Positions 27,411 to 35,984 of a DNA stretch of 64,000 nucleotides are shown here, piece by piece; the first letter of the stretch is position 1, and every line of letters begins with the position of its first letter. Below the pieces are notes generated by a model. The model was not told the origin of the DNA and searched no databases. It was given only the letters and a program-made list of their open reading frames with translations. The stretch lies in contig JADYZV010000197.1 in the NCBI GenBank assembly GCA_020852965.1, forward strand, positions 1 through 64,000, written 5' to 3'. The translations under genes and the position numbers were made by a program. The DNA is from Pirellulaceae bacterium (lineage in GTDB: Bacteria > Planctomycetota > Planctomycetia > Pirellulales > Pirellulaceae).

Positions 27411-28130
27411 ATGCCGTTGCCCCAATTGCTAACACGCTTGCCGATCTTCCCGCTGTTTATCGCGATCAGCGTTTTCGCAGGTTGGAATATCCCAGCGTTT
27501 TACGAATGGACAGATTCCGATCAGAGTCGTCCTTCGCCGCTTTTGTGGCAGGTCCCCCTTGGGACAGCGATCGGCTCCTTCGTCTTTTGCTTGGCGCTGC
27601 CTTGGGTGCCCATTGCAGGCGACCATGCGAACGATTCCATCCAAATTCGGATACGGGTCGGGCTGCGTACACTGCTGTTGAGTACCATGGCGGTTGCGAT
27701 TGCGACAGCATTGCTCGCCAAATTCCCGGTTGTTGTCAGTGGGCTCCTGTGCGCAGCAGCTTTCGCACTCTTGGTCGGTTTCGGTGTGCGATACGCGCAG
27801 CATCGACTGGCTGCAGCAGCGTTGTTTTCGTGCATGATGCTGCCGTTCTCTTGGGTGATCGCTTACGACGAGTTACACCGTATTCTGCCGGATCTCGTTG
27901 TCATGATGGCTGGCATGCCAGCCTTCGTGCCAGCCGCACTGACGAGCGTCATAATTGGCCAGCACTTTCGAGAGAGCCATTGGCTCACGTTTCTACTTAC
28001 TGCAGTTGAGGTCGTGATTGGCATTTGGATGATTTGTCTCGGTCCAAAGCGGACAATCGCCTATTTGCTGCTGGTGATGCAGTTATCGCTCCTAAGCTCG
28101 CTCGTGTTTCATCAATTGTGCATCGCCTGA
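27411..28130 (+). CDS. Integral membrane protein, 239 aa, unknown
   Basis: This is a polytopic inner-membrane protein with about seven hydrophobic segments, including IFPLFIAISVFAGW, GTAIGSFVFCLALPWV, VVVSGLLCAAAFALLVGF, MPAFVPAALTSVIIG and YLLLVMQLSLLSSLVF. I do not recognise the family and see no transport or catalytic signature. It stands alone on the plus strand after the inverted repeat and is convergent with the LysM gene. Length and hydrophobic pattern make coding very likely. Confidence 0.75.
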   Translation: MPLPQLLTRLPIFPLFIAISVFAGWNIPAFYEWTDSDQSRPSPLLWQVPLGTAIGSFVFCLALPWVPIAGDHANDSIQIRIRVGLRTLLLSTMAVAIATALLAKFPVVVSGLLCAAAFALLVGFGVRYAQHRLAAAALFSCMMLPFSWVIAYDELHRILPDLVVMMAGMPAFVPAALTSVIIGQHFRESHWLTFLLTAVEVVIGIWMICLGPKRTIAYLLLVMQLSLLSSLVFHQLCIA

Positions 28131-28466
28131 GAGACTCGAGTTCAGTCCACTAGCTTTATTTCACATTGCAGTGGTCTGGACCATGCAGATGCTCGCCGCG
28201 ATTAGGCAGCGAGACAAACGGTTGGGAGCAAGATGACTCAAGCCGAAGTCTTACAACTTCCTCCGATCGTCGACGCTTCGAGGTGAAGCACTCCACGTCG
28301 CTCGATTCGTCCAATTCTCACGTGCTGGACTACCTCGCCTGATGCAACACTCGATACTGGGCTCGTAGCTAGCGGCTACCCAAGTGAGAGTTTCACCCAC
28401 TTGTCGTCAACTTATTTCCAGTACGCACGTGAATGTCATGGTTCGTCGGAATTCGTCTTTTGGCAC
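28131..28466. other. Convergent intergenic region
   Basis: This is the gap between two convergent genes. I see no strong hairpin with a T-run, no repeat and no coding frame. Confidence 0.4.
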
Positions 28467-29087
28467 TCATTGCTCCGTAATCCGTAGTCTCTCGCCAACC
28501 AAGATCTTGTTCGGATCCTGAATTCGATTTCCTTCCTGAATTAATTTCCATTTCGCCGAATCGCCGTAGACGCTCTGCGCAATATGGGACAATGTATCTC
28601 CGGCTTTGACTGTATAGGACATTCCCTCCGCTCCGATTGTCCAACTGGCCCTGCGTACTTTGCGCGACGGAAAAAGCCAACCGGTAAATTTGTCATACAG
28701 CTGTGTGTCGTGTTCTTGGAGGCCAAGGACATCTTCGACATACATGACAGTTGAATATCGGAACTTCTCGATCGTTCGACCAGCCCTAACTACCGTCGAG
28801 TATTTGATGGCTAGGGGAGTTGTGATGTCAATCGCAAAGCTTCCCAAAACCTTGTCTGCTTCGAAAGCAGATTGCGGCCTGTCTCCATCCTTTTCAAACT
28901 CGTTGTCATTCCGAATAGCGCCTCGTGAGTAGATGTTTTGCCTGAGCGGCGCTCCCCAGGCAGACTCGTCAAACGACAACTTTCCCCAGTTGGCATAAGT
29001 CCATTCTGTGATTACTTTCAAGAACCACGTTTTCCTATTGTTTAGCAGGTTTGGATAGCGGTCTTCGAACCATGATTCCTCTCCCAT
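28467..29087 (-). CDS. LysM-domain protein, start uncertain
   Basis: The C-terminal 50 residues form a LysM domain (YTVKAGDTLSHIAQSVYGD, KILVGERLRI), a module that usually binds peptidoglycan or chitin GlcNAc chains. The preceding 150 residues are not recognised. The frame is open up to 29480, but above about 29203 it overlaps a better-supported membrane-protein gene and looks non-coding. I use the ATG at 29087 (206 aa), though it has no good ribosome site; a TTG near 29194 is the other choice. No signal peptide is visible, which is odd for a peptidoglycan binder, so the gene may lack its true 5' end or act inside the cell, as LysM proteins of phage tails and contractile injection systems do. 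Confidence 0.65.
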   Translation of the reverse strand: MGEESWFEDRYPNLLNNRKTWFLKVITEWTYANWGKLSFDESAWGAPLRQNIYSRGAIRNDNEFEKDGDRPQSAFEADKVLGSFAIDITTPLAIKYSTVVRAGRTIEKFRYSTVMYVEDVLGLQEHDTQLYDKFTGWLFPSRKVRRASWTIGAEGMSYTVKAGDTLSHIAQSVYGDSAKWKLIQEGNRIQDPNKILVGERLRITEQ

Positions 29088-29202
29088 CGGACTAACGCCA
29101 CCGCCCAGCGATGAGCGAAGATGATCCGCAACTCCGGGAGTTGGTCCGCCCTTGCCAGTCGGACCTGGCTTGGGTGAGAGGCTGCGGCACAACGTACCAT
29201 CG

Positions 29203-29748
29203 TCAATGCTTTGCGACGTCCGAGAACTGCACAGCGGTCCTGGTTTTTTGGAAGCCACTACTAAACCTTTCAAGAACGAGACTCGACTTGTCCAACGCAC
29301 GAATAAGGTAACCGCGTCGTGGGGATTGAGCTGTAAGTGCAAAACTACGGAGGTTCCACGACTGCAGCTCACCGCCTTGGTTTGCTTTTCGCCCCCTCTT
29401 CCAATTCCATTTCGACCACAACTCGTAGATCGCGAACAGACCACCATAAGCAATAGCGGTGACGAACCCACCCTTAGCACCGGCGAACATAGTGCAACCG
29501 GGCGATTGATGCTTTATAAAGGCCGCGTGTGAGGAAACGCAGATTGCGAATATTAAAGCAGGCGCGAGCGCCGTGACTGTCGACGAAAATGGATAAAAAC
29601 ATAACACCGCCGCAATAGCAGCCGTGAAGAGGAGTAACGTTTTTGTCGTATATCGCATCAATACTGAAATGGCGAACGAATGGGGCTCACCCAGTCGCCG
29701 AAGTGGGTTGTTTTGCAAAGACAATTGGCTCGGCGACTCGGGGTACAT
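29203..29748 (-). CDS. Small membrane protein, 181 aa, unknown
   Basis: After a 30-residue hydrophilic start the segment MRYTTKTLLLFTAAIAAVLC opens a pair of hydrophobic helices, followed by a third (GGFVTAIAYGGLFAIYELW) and a basic C-terminal tail. Small planctomycete proteins that begin MRYSLRTLLL are very common and of unknown function, and this one resembles them. Met at 29658 is an alternative start. It lies just upstream of the LysM gene on the same strand, so co-transcription is likely. The C-terminal 60 residues are less convincing than the membrane part. Confidence 0.6.
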   Translation of the reverse strand: MYPESPSQLSLQNNPLRRLGEPHSFAISVLMRYTTKTLLLFTAAIAAVLCFYPFSSTVTALAPALIFAICVSSHAAFIKHQSPGCTMFAGAKGGFVTAIAYGGLFAIYELWSKWNWKRGRKANQGGELQSWNLRSFALTAQSPRRGYLIRALDKSSLVLERFSSGFQKTRTAVQFSDVAKH

Positions 29749-30135
29749 CCCTTGGTAATTTGAGATTCTTCTAGGTGGTAGGCTTAGGTATTGAACACCT
29801 GATTCGACCTGCCGACGTTGGATGACGGCGACGATGCATTCCAGATCATAATCGAACTCCGCGCAAGGCGGTGACGGATTGCTTTGATTTCCTCAGCCGG
29901 ATCGAGTGTCATCATAAGTCACCAACTGATAGGACGCATTTGGGATCGCCGCATTTGTGACTGGGGCATCGCATGAAACCAAGCGTCACTGGTGCTTCGC
30001 GTGTTGGCGGTCGCTTGTATTCACAACCCAATCCGACAATTCCGAGTCAATCAGGGTTGTTGTCTTCTTCTAACCCCCTGGGAAATGCACCATCTGCTAT
30101 CGGTTTGTTTGACATTTTGTCCCGCTGCCCTAAGT
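29749..30135. other. Intergenic region
   Basis: This stretch of 387 bases lies downstream of the 1909-residue gene and upstream of the small membrane protein gene. I see no gene, RNA or clear terminator; short plus-strand frames here lack support. Confidence 0.4.
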
Positions 30136-33100
30136 CTAAAAATAAGTCTTTTTGGTTTCTCCAGCACCGCAGCCAAGACCATTGAGAAACTCCTGCCGAC
30201 GCTGTTCTAGTGGGTAGGTGAAGTAAGTGCTGAGATTCTCTAGTCCTTTTTCAAGCTCGCGTGTTTCAGGAGACTTTGCCAAACCCTCATCCGATGCAGT
30301 AGCGTCACGACGAAGGGCTTCCATATCCCGCCGAATTTGATTCGCCCGCGCATTCTGCTGCTGCAGGTAGACGTTGAACTGTTGGCTAGCCGCATTGCAG
30401 CGGGCTTGGGCGAGTTGGATGGCCGTGCTCAGTTGAGCGAGCTCTTGCTTCATAGCCGTATTCTCAAGTTTCATGGTAAGAATTTGACGCTTCAATTGTT
30501 CTCGACGCTGGTCGAACTGACCGATCTGGGCAAGGATCGTCTTGGGTAGGCCAATTGTTTCTGGTGACTGTGGCAAGGACATCTTTCGATCATTCTGCAT
30601 CATGGCTCCACCGAATCCACCGAATCCACCCCCTCCACCTCCGCCACCGTCTCCGCCCCCTTGAGGCAGGTTATTTAGCTCTTGAACTAGGATGTTTACG
30701 TCCCGTATTCTACCGTTCAAATACGCAGCCTTCGCATTGTAGGCTTGCTTTAAGGGCAATGCTTCTGCTTGCGCGAACTGACAGGCTTGTTCCGTTTCAG
30801 CGCGCCGGCTATTAACATCTGAAGCGATTTGATCAAGCTCCAGTTGGAGGTAGGAAATGCGTTCTTCGGCCATGGCTGCCCTCTGTTCCTTCAGCTCTGC
30901 GGCGCGTTCCCTATCACTGGCTTCGCTTTGAGCGATTTTCTGTGACTCCTCGCGAAATCGACTTAGGACTTCATCGATGCCCGCAATCACCTTCTCGGAA
31001 TGCTGCGCGCTCAGCGTGGAAGCGAGTTGCTCACCCAGTTGCGTACCATTTTTGCCGATCGGCATGTCTTTCCATGGTCCCTGCAACATGCCCGCACCAA
31101 TCCCAAGCAACCGAGCCGTATCAAGGCTTCCGTAATTCTCTTCACGGGTCGCATAAATCCGTTGGATGCTTTCGATCGACGCAACCCCCTTCTTTGCCGC
31201 TGCGAGGTTGCCAATTTCCAGGTCGACCCAAATATATGCCTCCGATGCGCGATCCCACATTGGATCTTGATTTCGCAGTCGAATCACCGACGCCAGACTC
31301 TTCTTGGCCGTACTAAATCTCTTGTGTTTGATACTAGCCAATGCCAGTGCGTATTCCGCTCGAGGACTATCGGGCAGTCGCTGTTGGGCAAGCTGATAGC
31401 TCTTTTGAGCTTTGGCCAAGTTGTCCCAACCTTCGTTGACGATCTGCGCAAGTAGCTGTTCGTACTCTACGTCACATTTTTCTAACACCAGTTCGATAGG
31501 ACCGATTCGATTTGTCTCGCCCCCAAGTCTTACTTGAATCGTTTGAGTGGCCACGTTCCAGCCGGGATACGACGCAGTTACGACATATTCGCCTTGAGAC
31601 AAGTCGCGAAATTCGAATCCTTGCTCGCTTGACTGAGTGTCGGTGACGGCGCTCGGCAACTTGGCACCACTGACGGGCTCCAGCAGCACCGATGCCCCCG
31701 AGATTCTCTTGGGAACATCAACTTCAATAACTTGCTGTCCTTTGGTTTGCGTCACGTTCTCTCGAATGCTCACCGTTCCGTAGACGATAAATTTGTTGGC
31801 AGTTGCAGGCAGCGTGACTTGAAACTGCCGTTCGTTCTCGCCAGCGCTGATTTCAACCGGAATGTCGATCTCTTTCTCAATTGCTTTACCCGCTAGGTGA
31901 ACTTGATAGGTTCCCGCTCCATGCTTTAGGTCAAATGCGATCGAACCTCGTTGATCCGTCGTTTGGCTATATGCGGCTTCGTTACTAGCTGGCGGACGCA
32001 CCGTAACTTCAATGTCTGGTAAAGGCTGGCCATCGTAGGCATTGACCGCGATCGCGTGTAGAGTGGTCGGAATAGGCGCGAGCTCAAGATAGAAATTGTT
32101 GGACAGTCCGGCAAGAGCAGGTTTTTGCACGCTGACGCTTCGATAGCCCGGCAGAGTCGCATTGACGGTAATACTTCCTGCAAGCATTGGCCTATTCGGA
32201 GCCGCGACAAACCAGTCACTGTTGGGATATTCATCGGGGTTATATCCTCTCGACTGGAGCAATGTACTGGACGCAGGACTGATCATCGCATTGCTGCTTG
32301 AAGATGAAAGCGGATCTAAAGCCGATTGCGATTGCAATAGAAAACTAACAGCCGGCTGCTGAGCACTAGCGCTCCCTAGCAATCTCTCGACACGGATGAG
32401 TGCTTCGACCATGGCGGTTTCTGGCTCAACCGGAATTTTCTTTAAAACGATTGCAACGCTTTCTTGATCCCCACTGGTAAGCTGAACAGGAAAAGGCTGT
32501 TGGACTGTCTCGTAGCCATCGGCGAAGGCTTCAACGCTCCATGTGCCTGCGGGTAGTTCCGATTGGAAGTTTTGCCCCGCCATCCCAGCACCTGCTGAGC
32601 CAAAGCCGCTCGTGGCAGGAATAGCCCTCGTTTCATTGGTTGCGCTATTCTTCGCAACAACACCCACTCCGCTCGGAATGTCCTCGGGAGACGTTGTTGC
32701 AACCGAAACGAACAACTCATTGGGCTGCGGCGGTAGCTTTGGGCTTGCTAATGAGAGTCCGAAAACCGTCGTCGATCCGGCCACCACGGTCTTGATCGAG
32801 GAATCGGTGGATCTATCTGTGCTTCTTCCGGCAAACGCCATATAATTTCCGGGCGCAAGCCGCTGTTGATTGACATCGAACCAATGCCAAGCCCGGCCGC
32901 CCCCCTTGGCCACACGACTGGTGTGCGCCGTCAAGCGAAGCTTCTTATCCAACATAGGATTACCACTCGCGTCCACGGGTGCAAGCCAATATTGATTGGG
33001 GGCCAGTTCGGCAATTGACGAATCGGTATTCGCATCGGTTCGAACAAAGACTACTGCAGAACCAGACGCTTGGTCTCCTTGCTGCGACGCAGTGGTAAAA

Positions 33101-35865
33101 TCCAATTCAAGCCCGCTGCAGGGAACCGTGATGCGTTGGGGTACAACGCTACCCTCCGGACCGCTAAATGATGATGGTAAGTACCACCAATATCCTGGTT
33201 GAACTGCAACCGTTTTTTTCACTGGGACGCGCACCGCGTTCCAAGGGCTACCGTCGGGCCATAGTATGACATCCACACCTGTCAGCGATAGTTGCCGCAG
33301 GGTTCTCAGCTCGCTCTTGCGTTTGTCTAGCAGTGTCCGGTCGGCTAGTGGGTCAGCACGACTAAGCAACTGCGAAAGCTCTTGTACTTGTTTGAGTTTC
33401 TGAATTTGGTCAGGCGTCTCTTTCCAGGCATAGAATGCCAGTGGAACGACGGCTGTCTCATGCCTGAGCACCATTCTAAAAACGACTGGATTGAGGCCAA
33501 CGTTTCTGTTGGCTGACACCTGTGATCCATAGTGCGCCAAACTCGCGATCGCGCGGTAACTTCCCGGCGACAGGGGCTCGACCGGTTCCGCCACAAAAAC
33601 ATCTGTCAATTCGGAAGAGCTCAACCGAGTCAAGACACTGCGAGTGCTACTCAAAGTCGGAGGCGTTCTTTCGGCATTCGCCAGGCCTACTGATAGGTTC
33701 TCGTTCTGCGATAAGCCATACGATTCATTGATAAAATCGATGAGTGGTGGTTCTTGCGGCTCGCAACCAGGTGTCTTCAAGACCGTGACGATGGCCCGTA
33801 CATTGGTTGAATGTACGACGGGCTGTCGCTCTAGCTCGATATCACTTCGCGTATTCTTGCTCTGCACGACTTGGGCGGAAACGGTTCGGCTGAAGTATCC
33901 TGGTGCGCTAGCTACCACAAGATAGTCACCCTGCGACAATTCGACCGGACCATAGCTTCCGTTGACGGAAGTTCTTAGCGGAGAATCGGCGAGTGGTGAA
34001 ATTTCAATGGTTGCACCGGCCAACACTTCACTCGTAGCTCGATCTCGAACATAGCCAGCTAGCTTGCCGAGCTGTACTTGGGGGCGCATCGTCAAGTGAA
34101 AGACGGTAACAGCCTGCTCAGCAACCACTTGCTTGGACGTTGTGTCTGAAAAGTAGCCTTCCAAATTCGACTCCGCCCGATAGGTGCCGACCGCAAGCTC
34201 GTTGACGGGCGTTGCCCAAAACCAACCACTCTCTTCGCCTTGGGCGCTCAGTCCCAATCCAGCTAGTTCTGCCTGTGTGGGCGCCGAGACCGTGGTAGCG
34301 ATCTGCTCCCCCGAGTCACGAACAAAGGTAACGGTCGGCTTGCCAACGGATGGGTTGCCACTTGGTTTTACGTTGACAAGCGCTCGCACTTGTCGCGCTT
34401 GTGTAAGGGCGGTTGACTGAGATAGTAAGAAGTTCATCGTTGCTGACCCGCCTTTAGGTACATTAATGCGTATTAAGTCGGAGGGTCCTTGATCGGGTTC
34501 CGAGGAAACCGATACGACTTTACCCCACCAATCACCGGGCGCCATATTGGCGTGGTAGTGTCCCGCTTCGTCCGTACGCACTTCTTTGACTAGACCTAGC
34601 GACTCGTGTTCAAAACGTAGACTTGCGTCGGGAAGTGGCCGTCGTACGCCGTCGGCTTCCAGTTCCACCATGCCAGCCAGTGAACTCAGTTGATCTGCTC
34701 CCAGCAAGTCGACGTGAAAAACTTTGACGCCTGTTTTTTCAACGACGCGCGGAGGGCTGTCTGCCGATTCGAAACCGTTCAGTTCCGCCCGAGCCAAATA
34801 TTCTTGGCCAACGCTCAGTGGCTGCACAGGTGTTGCCCAATACCAACGATCCGTACTAGCTTCGCCCGCGATAGCTGACAGCTCTTCGGCGGTGATAGGT
34901 GTCACGCGAGTCGGAACGGCGCCGCTCGAATTGGAAACGCTGCCAGATTTCACGAAGTGGACACTCGGTTCATTGGTTTCGCCAGCGTCCAAGTCGCCCG
35001 TGGGAGTTGCAGGACCAACGACTTTGACCAGCGCCCGAATGTCGCTTATCGATTCGGGATAAATGATTTCATGATTGGCGGTTTGGCCCTCGCTCAGTGT
35101 AATGCTCGTCGAAGGACTCATCCCAAACTCAGCAGTGTTGGCCATGACAGTCCAGTCGCCAGCCGTCAACGGAATTGGTTGAGGCGTCTTTCCGTGAGGC
35201 GCGTCGACGATGATCTGGTCTCCCTCGTTGCCGGTCTTCCAAACCAGGATCGAAGCTTGCTCCACAGCATGCGATTGACCATCTCTGTCGACCAAGACGC
35301 TTACTGATATTTGCGGCGCTGGGGCTGGCGGAGTCGCGTTTTGAGATTCACCCTTCACCAAAGTGAAATTGACTACGCGGTTTTCGTAGCCCTCAGGAAG
35401 ATCGAAGGCTCGACCATTCGTTTCATCTTGGTAACCCTCTGCGGAGACGGTGTACTCGATTCGTCCGCTGGCTACTGAAGGAAACGAATAGAAGCCCTGG
35501 TCGTTCGTTGTGGCAGTGCCAATTCGCAAGCCGCTTGCCAATTGCAATTCGATCTTTGCATTGGCAATGGTTCCCAAATCGTGAATCTTGGAATCGCCTG
35601 CAGCATCCGCCGAAACTTCTTTACCATAGACATAGCCATGGATGCCGTTTTCGCTTGGTGAAATTTGCTGCGGACGTGTTAGCTGGCTGTCGTTTGCATT
35701 TGGCAGCTCTTCTTGAGCTTCACACAAACTCTGCTGCAAAACGATGATGGTAAGCGTCAGGAAAGTACATTGAGGCAGGTGGGACACGGCGAGGGACCGC
35801 CGTGCACCGTTGATGATGGTGGTAAGTGCTAGGAAAATATAGCGAGGCAACATTTGGATTTGCAT
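30136..35865 (-). CDS. Giant exported carboxypeptidase-regulatory-like repeat protein, 1909 aa (cassette B)
   Basis: This is a paralogue of the roughly 2080-residue protein of cassette A. The N-terminal export signal looks duplicated around an inserted palindrome (LPRYIFLALTTII and LPQCTFLTLTIIV). CarboxypepD_reg/CnaB-type beta domains follow (GSYGPVELSQGDYLVVASAPGY). These alternate with about five copies of an unrecognised module marked by RALVKV at its start, then WYWATPVQPLS and a Y-x-A-x-A-x-L-x-G-F/Y strand. From about 1480 there is a TPR-like helical part (RAEYALALASIKHKRFSTA), a coiled coil, a glycine-rich stretch, a second coiled coil, and the ending FTYPLEQRRQEFLNGLGCG shared with the paralogue. 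It lies 119 bases downstream of the 1081-residue zinc-finger gene. A structural envelope role is inferred; no peptidase catalytic domain is present. Confidence 0.82.
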   Translation of the reverse strand: MQIQMLPRYIFLALTTIINGARRSLAVSHLPQCTFLTLTIIVLQQSLCEAQEELPNANDSQLTRPQQISPSENGIHGYVYGKEVSADAAGDSKIHDLGTIANAKIELQLASGLRIGTATTNDQGFYSFPSVASGRIEYTVSAEGYQDETNGRAFDLPEGYENRVVNFTLVKGESQNATPPAPAPQISVSVLVDRDGQSHAVEQASILVWKTGNEGDQIIVDAPHGKTPQPIPLTAGDWTVMANTAEFGMSPSTSITLSEGQTANHEIIYPESISDIRALVKVVGPATPTGDLDAGETNEPSVHFVKSGSVSNSSGAVPTRVTPITAEELSAIAGEASTDRWYWATPVQPLSVGQEYLARAELNGFESADSPPRVVEKTGVKVFHVDLLGADQLSSLAGMVELEADGVRRPLPDASLRFEHESLGLVKEVRTDEAGHYHANMAPGDWWGKVVSVSSEPDQGPSDLIRINVPKGGSATMNFLLSQSTALTQARQVRALVNVKPSGNPSVGKPTVTFVRDSGEQIATTVSAPTQAELAGLGLSAQGEESGWFWATPVNELAVGTYRAESNLEGYFSDTTSKQVVAEQAVTVFHLTMRPQVQLGKLAGYVRDRATSEVLAGATIEISPLADSPLRTSVNGSYGPVELSQGDYLVVASAPGYFSRTVSAQVVQSKNTRSDIELERQPVVHSTNVRAIVTVLKTPGCEPQEPPLIDFINESYGLSQNENLSVGLANAERTPPTLSSTRSVLTRLSSSELTDVFVAEPVEPLSPGSYRAIASLAHYGSQVSANRNVGLNPVVFRMVLRHETAVVPLAFYAWKETPDQIQKLKQVQELSQLLSRADPLADRTLLDKRKSELRTLRQLSLTGVDVILWPDGSPWNAVRVPVKKTVAVQPGYWWYLPSSFSGPEGSVVPQRITVPCSGLELDFTTASQQGDQASGSAVVFVRTDANTDSSIAELAPNQYWLAPVDASGNPMLDKKLRLTAHTSRVAKGGGRAWHWFDVNQQRLAPGNYMAFAGRSTDRSTDSSIKTVVAGSTTVFGLSLASPKLPPQPNELFVSVATTSPEDIPSGVGVVAKNSATNETRAIPATSGFGSAGAGMAGQNFQSELPAGTWSVEAFADGYETVQQPFPVQLTSGDQESVAIVLKKIPVEPETAMVEALIRVERLLGSASAQQPAVSFLLQSQSALDPLSSSSSNAMISPASSTLLQSRGYNPDEYPNSDWFVAAPNRPMLAGSITVNATLPGYRSVSVQKPALAGLSNNFYLELAPIPTTLHAIAVNAYDGQPLPDIEVTVRPPASNEAAYSQTTDQRGSIAFDLKHGAGTYQVHLAGKAIEKEIDIPVEISAGENERQFQVTLPATANKFIVYGTVSIRENVTQTKGQQVIEVDVPKRISGASVLLEPVSGAKLPSAVTDTQSSEQGFEFRDLSQGEYVVTASYPGWNVATQTIQVRLGGETNRIGPIELVLEKCDVEYEQLLAQIVNEGWDNLAKAQKSYQLAQQRLPDSPRAEYALALASIKHKRFSTAKKSLASVIRLRNQDPMWDRASEAYIWVDLEIGNLAAAKKGVASIESIQRIYATREENYGSLDTARLLGIGAGMLQGPWKDMPIGKNGTQLGEQLASTLSAQHSEKVIAGIDEVLSRFREESQKIAQSEASDRERAAELKEQRAAMAEERISYLQLELDQIASDVNSRRAETEQACQFAQAEALPLKQAYNAKAAYLNGRIRDVNILVQELNNLPQGGGDGGGGGGGGFGGFGGAMMQNDRKMSLPQSPETIGLPKTILAQIGQFDQRREQLKRQILTMKLENTAMKQELAQLSTAIQLAQARCNAASQQFNVYLQQQNARANQIRRDMEALRRDATASDEGLAKSPETRELEKGLENLSTYFTYPLEQRRQEFLNGLGCGAGETKKTYF
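35742..35850. repeat. Palindromic insertion flanked by a duplicated signal-peptide segment
   Basis: The hairpin CACGGCG-AGGGAC-CGCCGTG (35785-35804) resembles the element at 1878-1944. It is flanked by 35742-35778 and 35811-35850, which are diverged copies of one another (CGATGATGGTAAGCGTC and TGATGATGGTGGTAAGTGC; both end AGGCA). In protein, the flanks are two similar hydrophobic stretches. Confidence 0.75.
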
Positions 35866-35984
35866 GGTTATGGTCGCCCAATGGAAGAAAAGTGTTGGCG
35901 TCCCTCTTCAGGTCCGTAAAAAACTTCGGCCGCCGGATCCAGCACGTTGTAAAACGCAGGGTCCGCCAGCTTCAAATATGTCGA

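Noticed and set aside
28467..29748. Contractile injection system or prophage remnant suggested by the LysM protein
   Set aside because: No sheath, tube, baseplate or other phage gene is nearby; a lone LysM domain is not enough.
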